Source of the DNA: Parcubacteria group bacterium
GTDB taxonomy: Bacteria; Patescibacteria; Paceibacteria; SW-4-49-11
Direction of reading: 5' to 3'
Assembly (NCBI GenBank): GCA_943354045.1
Contig: CALRBF010000004.1
Location: 1-64,000, forward strand
DNA: 64,000 nucleotides
The translations under genes were made by a program, and so were the position numbers. Numbering within the stretch: the stretch's first letter is position 1; each line of letters starts with the position of its first letter. Positions 62,226-64,000 of the stretch are shown piece after piece. The notes under the pieces are model-generated. The model was not told the DNA's origin. It saw only the letters and a list, made by a program, of their open reading frames with translations, and made no database searches.

Positions 62226-63836
62226 ATGAAAAAAGTATATCAATTAATAGGAATAATAGGGTTAATAAGCATATTATTAAGTCCTCATATAATAGTCATT
62301 GCTCAAGAAGAGTCAGTTATCTTTATACCTGAAGAAAACCAAGTTGATGTGAATCTAAGAGCAAAAGCAAAATCAGGAGAGAAACTTACAAAAGAAGAGT
62401 TTGAACAATTGCAGAAGCTCATAAAAAATGGAAAAAGTACAAAAAGTACTGAAGTATCAAGTTATCAATTAAAAGAAGATGAGATCCCAACTAAAGAACA
62501 AATAGATAAAATACAAAAGAATCAATCAACTCAACAATCCTATCAGAGTCAATTAGAATCGGGAGGTTTCAAAGTAGGCTCATTAGGTAATTGTATGGAT
62601 ACATACAAGTTTGGAAGTATTAAAATTGATATTACTCAGGATAAGAACAAATATGAACCAGGAGATATTATTCAATTAAAGGGAAAGATAAAGAATGACA
62701 ATGCTTATCCAGTCACAGGACTTACGGTAGCAGCGAGATTAGTTAAGAATATTCCTAATGCCAATGACCAAGCCTATACTACAACATTAGATGAATTTAT
62801 TATTGCTAAAGATGTGACTATAAAGGGTAATGGATTAATAGATGTAAAACAATTATATAATCTTAATCTTCAATCTCCAAAAGGAGAGTATGAATTATTA
62901 TTTTTTGCCTATCAGCAAGATAGATTTACATTATCGGGACTTCCATTCACGGATGATGTAGTCGGGTATAAAGTTAAATTTGATGTGGGGGGCGGTAATA
63001 CTGAACAAGTATATCTCGATCAAACTCGTACTACTGTAGGAGAGAAAAAGCATATTAATCATGGATTTTTCACCAATCATACTAAAGATGAAAAAATACA
63101 AGTAAAAATTCCATTAAAAAACATTACAGATAAAGTCCAAGATATAGAATTAACAAGTCAATTATATAGTTGGGATGGACTGAGAAAAGAGTCATTACAA
63201 AAAGAAGAAAAAGAAATAATTAAAGTCCCAGCAAAAGGAGAAGTATTAATAACAAGAACAATAGAAAAAGCAGAATTACCAGTATATTATCTTAAATTCA
63301 CTGCTACTCAGGCAGGAAACATTGCTCCAGCACAAAAATATACAAGTATTAGCAATATACGATTCTCAGTACCAGATAATCAATTAGTACGCTTTAATTG
63401 GGTAGGACTTAATAGTTTTCCCCAAGGAGATAAAGTAGTAACCTGTATACATAATACCAGTAATGGCACAGTTAATGATATAGAAGTAGAAACAAAAGTT
63501 CTCAATAGCAAAGGAAAAGAAATAACCAAAAGCCTCTATAAAGGAGCAATAACTGGACAAATTGATGCTATAATAGCAGATTTACCAAAAAATAAGACAT
63601 ATAATAAGCTAACTGTAGTCTCAACCATAAAAGATGGCTCAGGCAATATTATTGATAGTGTGAATATACCTTATGATTGTCAAGCAATAGATGCAATCAC
63701 CTGTGGTAAAGAAAGTGTATTGGATGGAATTGCAGGAACTATATTAGGAATATTAGGACTTATCGTGATAGTATTAGGAGTAATATATGCTATATATTTA
63801 CAGAGGAAAACTATATTAAAATCTATAAAGAAATAA
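62226..63836 (+). CDS. Secreted, membrane-anchored surface protein with Ig-like domains
   Basis: A 536-residue protein. A signal peptide (KKVYQLIGIIGLISILLSPHIIVIAQ, cut near Ala-Gln) is followed by a Lys/Gln/Glu-rich, probably extended region (about 30-115), then beta-rich domains. The block SIKIDITQDKNKYEPGDIIQLKGKIKNDNAYPVTGL is typical of Ig-like/CARDB-type folds, and a second such domain starts near TVGEKKHINHGFF. A C-terminal helix (about 505-528) and a KSIKK tail anchor it in the membrane. Four of its cysteines (NCMDTY, VTCIHN, YDCQAI, ITCGKE) may form disulfides, which would make it a candidate client of the VKOR system. Exact function unknown. Confidence 0.8.
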   Translation: MKKVYQLIGIIGLISILLSPHIIVIAQEESVIFIPEENQVDVNLRAKAKSGEKLTKEEFEQLQKLIKNGKSTKSTEVSSYQLKEDEIPTKEQIDKIQKNQSTQQSYQSQLESGGFKVGSLGNCMDTYKFGSIKIDITQDKNKYEPGDIIQLKGKIKNDNAYPVTGLTVAARLVKNIPNANDQAYTTTLDEFIIAKDVTIKGNGLIDVKQLYNLNLQSPKGEYELLFFAYQQDRFTLSGLPFTDDVVGYKVKFDVGGGNTEQVYLDQTRTTVGEKKHINHGFFTNHTKDEKIQVKIPLKNITDKVQDIELTSQLYSWDGLRKESLQKEEKEIIKVPAKGEVLITRTIEKAELPVYYLKFTATQAGNIAPAQKYTSISNIRFSVPDNQLVRFNWVGLNSFPQGDKVVTCIHNTSNGTVNDIEVETKVLNSKGKEITKSLYKGAITGQIDAIIADLPKNKTYNKLTVVSTIKDGSGNIIDSVNIPYDCQAIDAITCGKESVLDGIAGTILGILGLIVIVLGVIYAIYLQRKTILKSIKK

Positions 63837-63837
63837 T

Positions 63838-64000
63838 ATGAATAAGAATATATTGCAACTCAATAAAATAATACAATTAGGTATAGGGGTATTAATACTA
63901 GGTGTATTCTTAATTCCCTATACAAGTAAAGCTGTTAGTGTATCTTCTAATTATACTGATAATTGGATTTTTTATCAGTATATTAACAGAGGAGGTTGTA
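63838..64000 (+). CDS. N-terminus of another secreted protein (cut by window end)
   Basis: 54 codons are visible, starting one base after the previous stop (T before ATG). MNKNILQLNKIIQL leads into a hydrophobic segment (GIGVLILGVFLIPY) with cleavage likely after SKA, so it is exported. The mature start (VSVSSNYTDNWIFYQYINRGGC) is Asn/Tyr-rich. It is probably cotranscribed with the preceding surface protein. Family unknown. Confidence 0.75.
   Translation, partial: MNKNILQLNKIIQLGIGVLILGVFLIPYTSKAVSVSSNYTDNWIFYQYINRGGC

Overview
The window reads as a continuous piece of a small, AT-rich bacterial chromosome (about one third G+C by eye) from the Candidate Phyla Radiation (Patescibacteria). The evidence is as follows. 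The spc ribosomal operon passes from rpsE straight to rplO without rpmD (L30). The 16S rRNA gene stands alone, with no 23S, 5S or tRNA beside it, and carries mismatches to several universal primers. Familiar CPR proteins are present (DUF4012, PrsW, LemA/HtpX, VKOR, 7TM histidine kinases). Genes are tightly packed, and almost all lie on the + strand. TGA acts as a stop (pheS, the PrsW gene and one kinase end in it) and long genes are uninterrupted, so the standard bacterial code applies, not the TGA=Gly code of Gracilibacteria/Absconditabacteria. I cannot name the phylum within the CPR.

Layout. 1-7252: tail of an unknown gene, an SppA-like membrane protease, nusA, ppa, a small membrane protein, pheST. 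7276-11948: rplU, a NifU-type scaffold and a three-cysteine ferredoxin, a degenerate Lgt homologue, dnaG without its zinc ligands, and the main sigma factor. 12053-13960: a type IV pilin fused to a phage-virion-like module. 14052-19446: rplKA, then class Ia ribonucleotide reductase nrdAB. 19481-28429: an unknown minus-strand gene, an SF1 helicase-RecB-type nuclease, then an envelope group (glycosyltransferase, DUF4012 protein, murB, PrsW). 28521-34071: Hsp20, rplJL behind an attenuator-type L10 leader, a DEDD exonuclease, superoxide dismutase, an M3 oligopeptidase, and a minus-strand VKOR. 34193-36066: a single-gene 16S rRNA unit with promoter, precursor processing stem, trailer hairpins and terminator. 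36096-43921: murJ, a small membrane protein, lepA, lemA-htpX, pyk, secE-nusG, an RNHCP gene. 43977-50598: three orphan 7TM histidine kinases around an ABC-F ATPase. 50612-62128: tuf followed by the S10-spc cluster to secY. 62226-64000: surface proteins.

Most genes serve information processing (ribosome, translation factors, primase, sigma factor, rRNA) together with a minimal envelope (MurB, MurJ, SecY/SecE, glycosyltransferase, pilin). Oxidative and disulfide chemistry is represented by SOD, VKOR and Fe-S proteins. Promoters are unusually easy to read: many are TTGACA/T, 16-17 bases, TATAAT-like.

The most striking window-wide signal concerns translation starts. Of 67 start codons I placed, 63 have T immediately before the ATG/GTG, while Shine-Dalgarno sequences are essentially absent even though the 16S 3' end keeps an intact anti-SD. 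No CRISPR array, transposon, integrase, tRNA gene or multi-gene defence system was recognised. No stretch over 300 bases lacks a gene or RNA. The longest intergenic regions (157-411, 15204-15483, 34072-34355, 35864-36095) hold terminators, promoters and rRNA processing elements.
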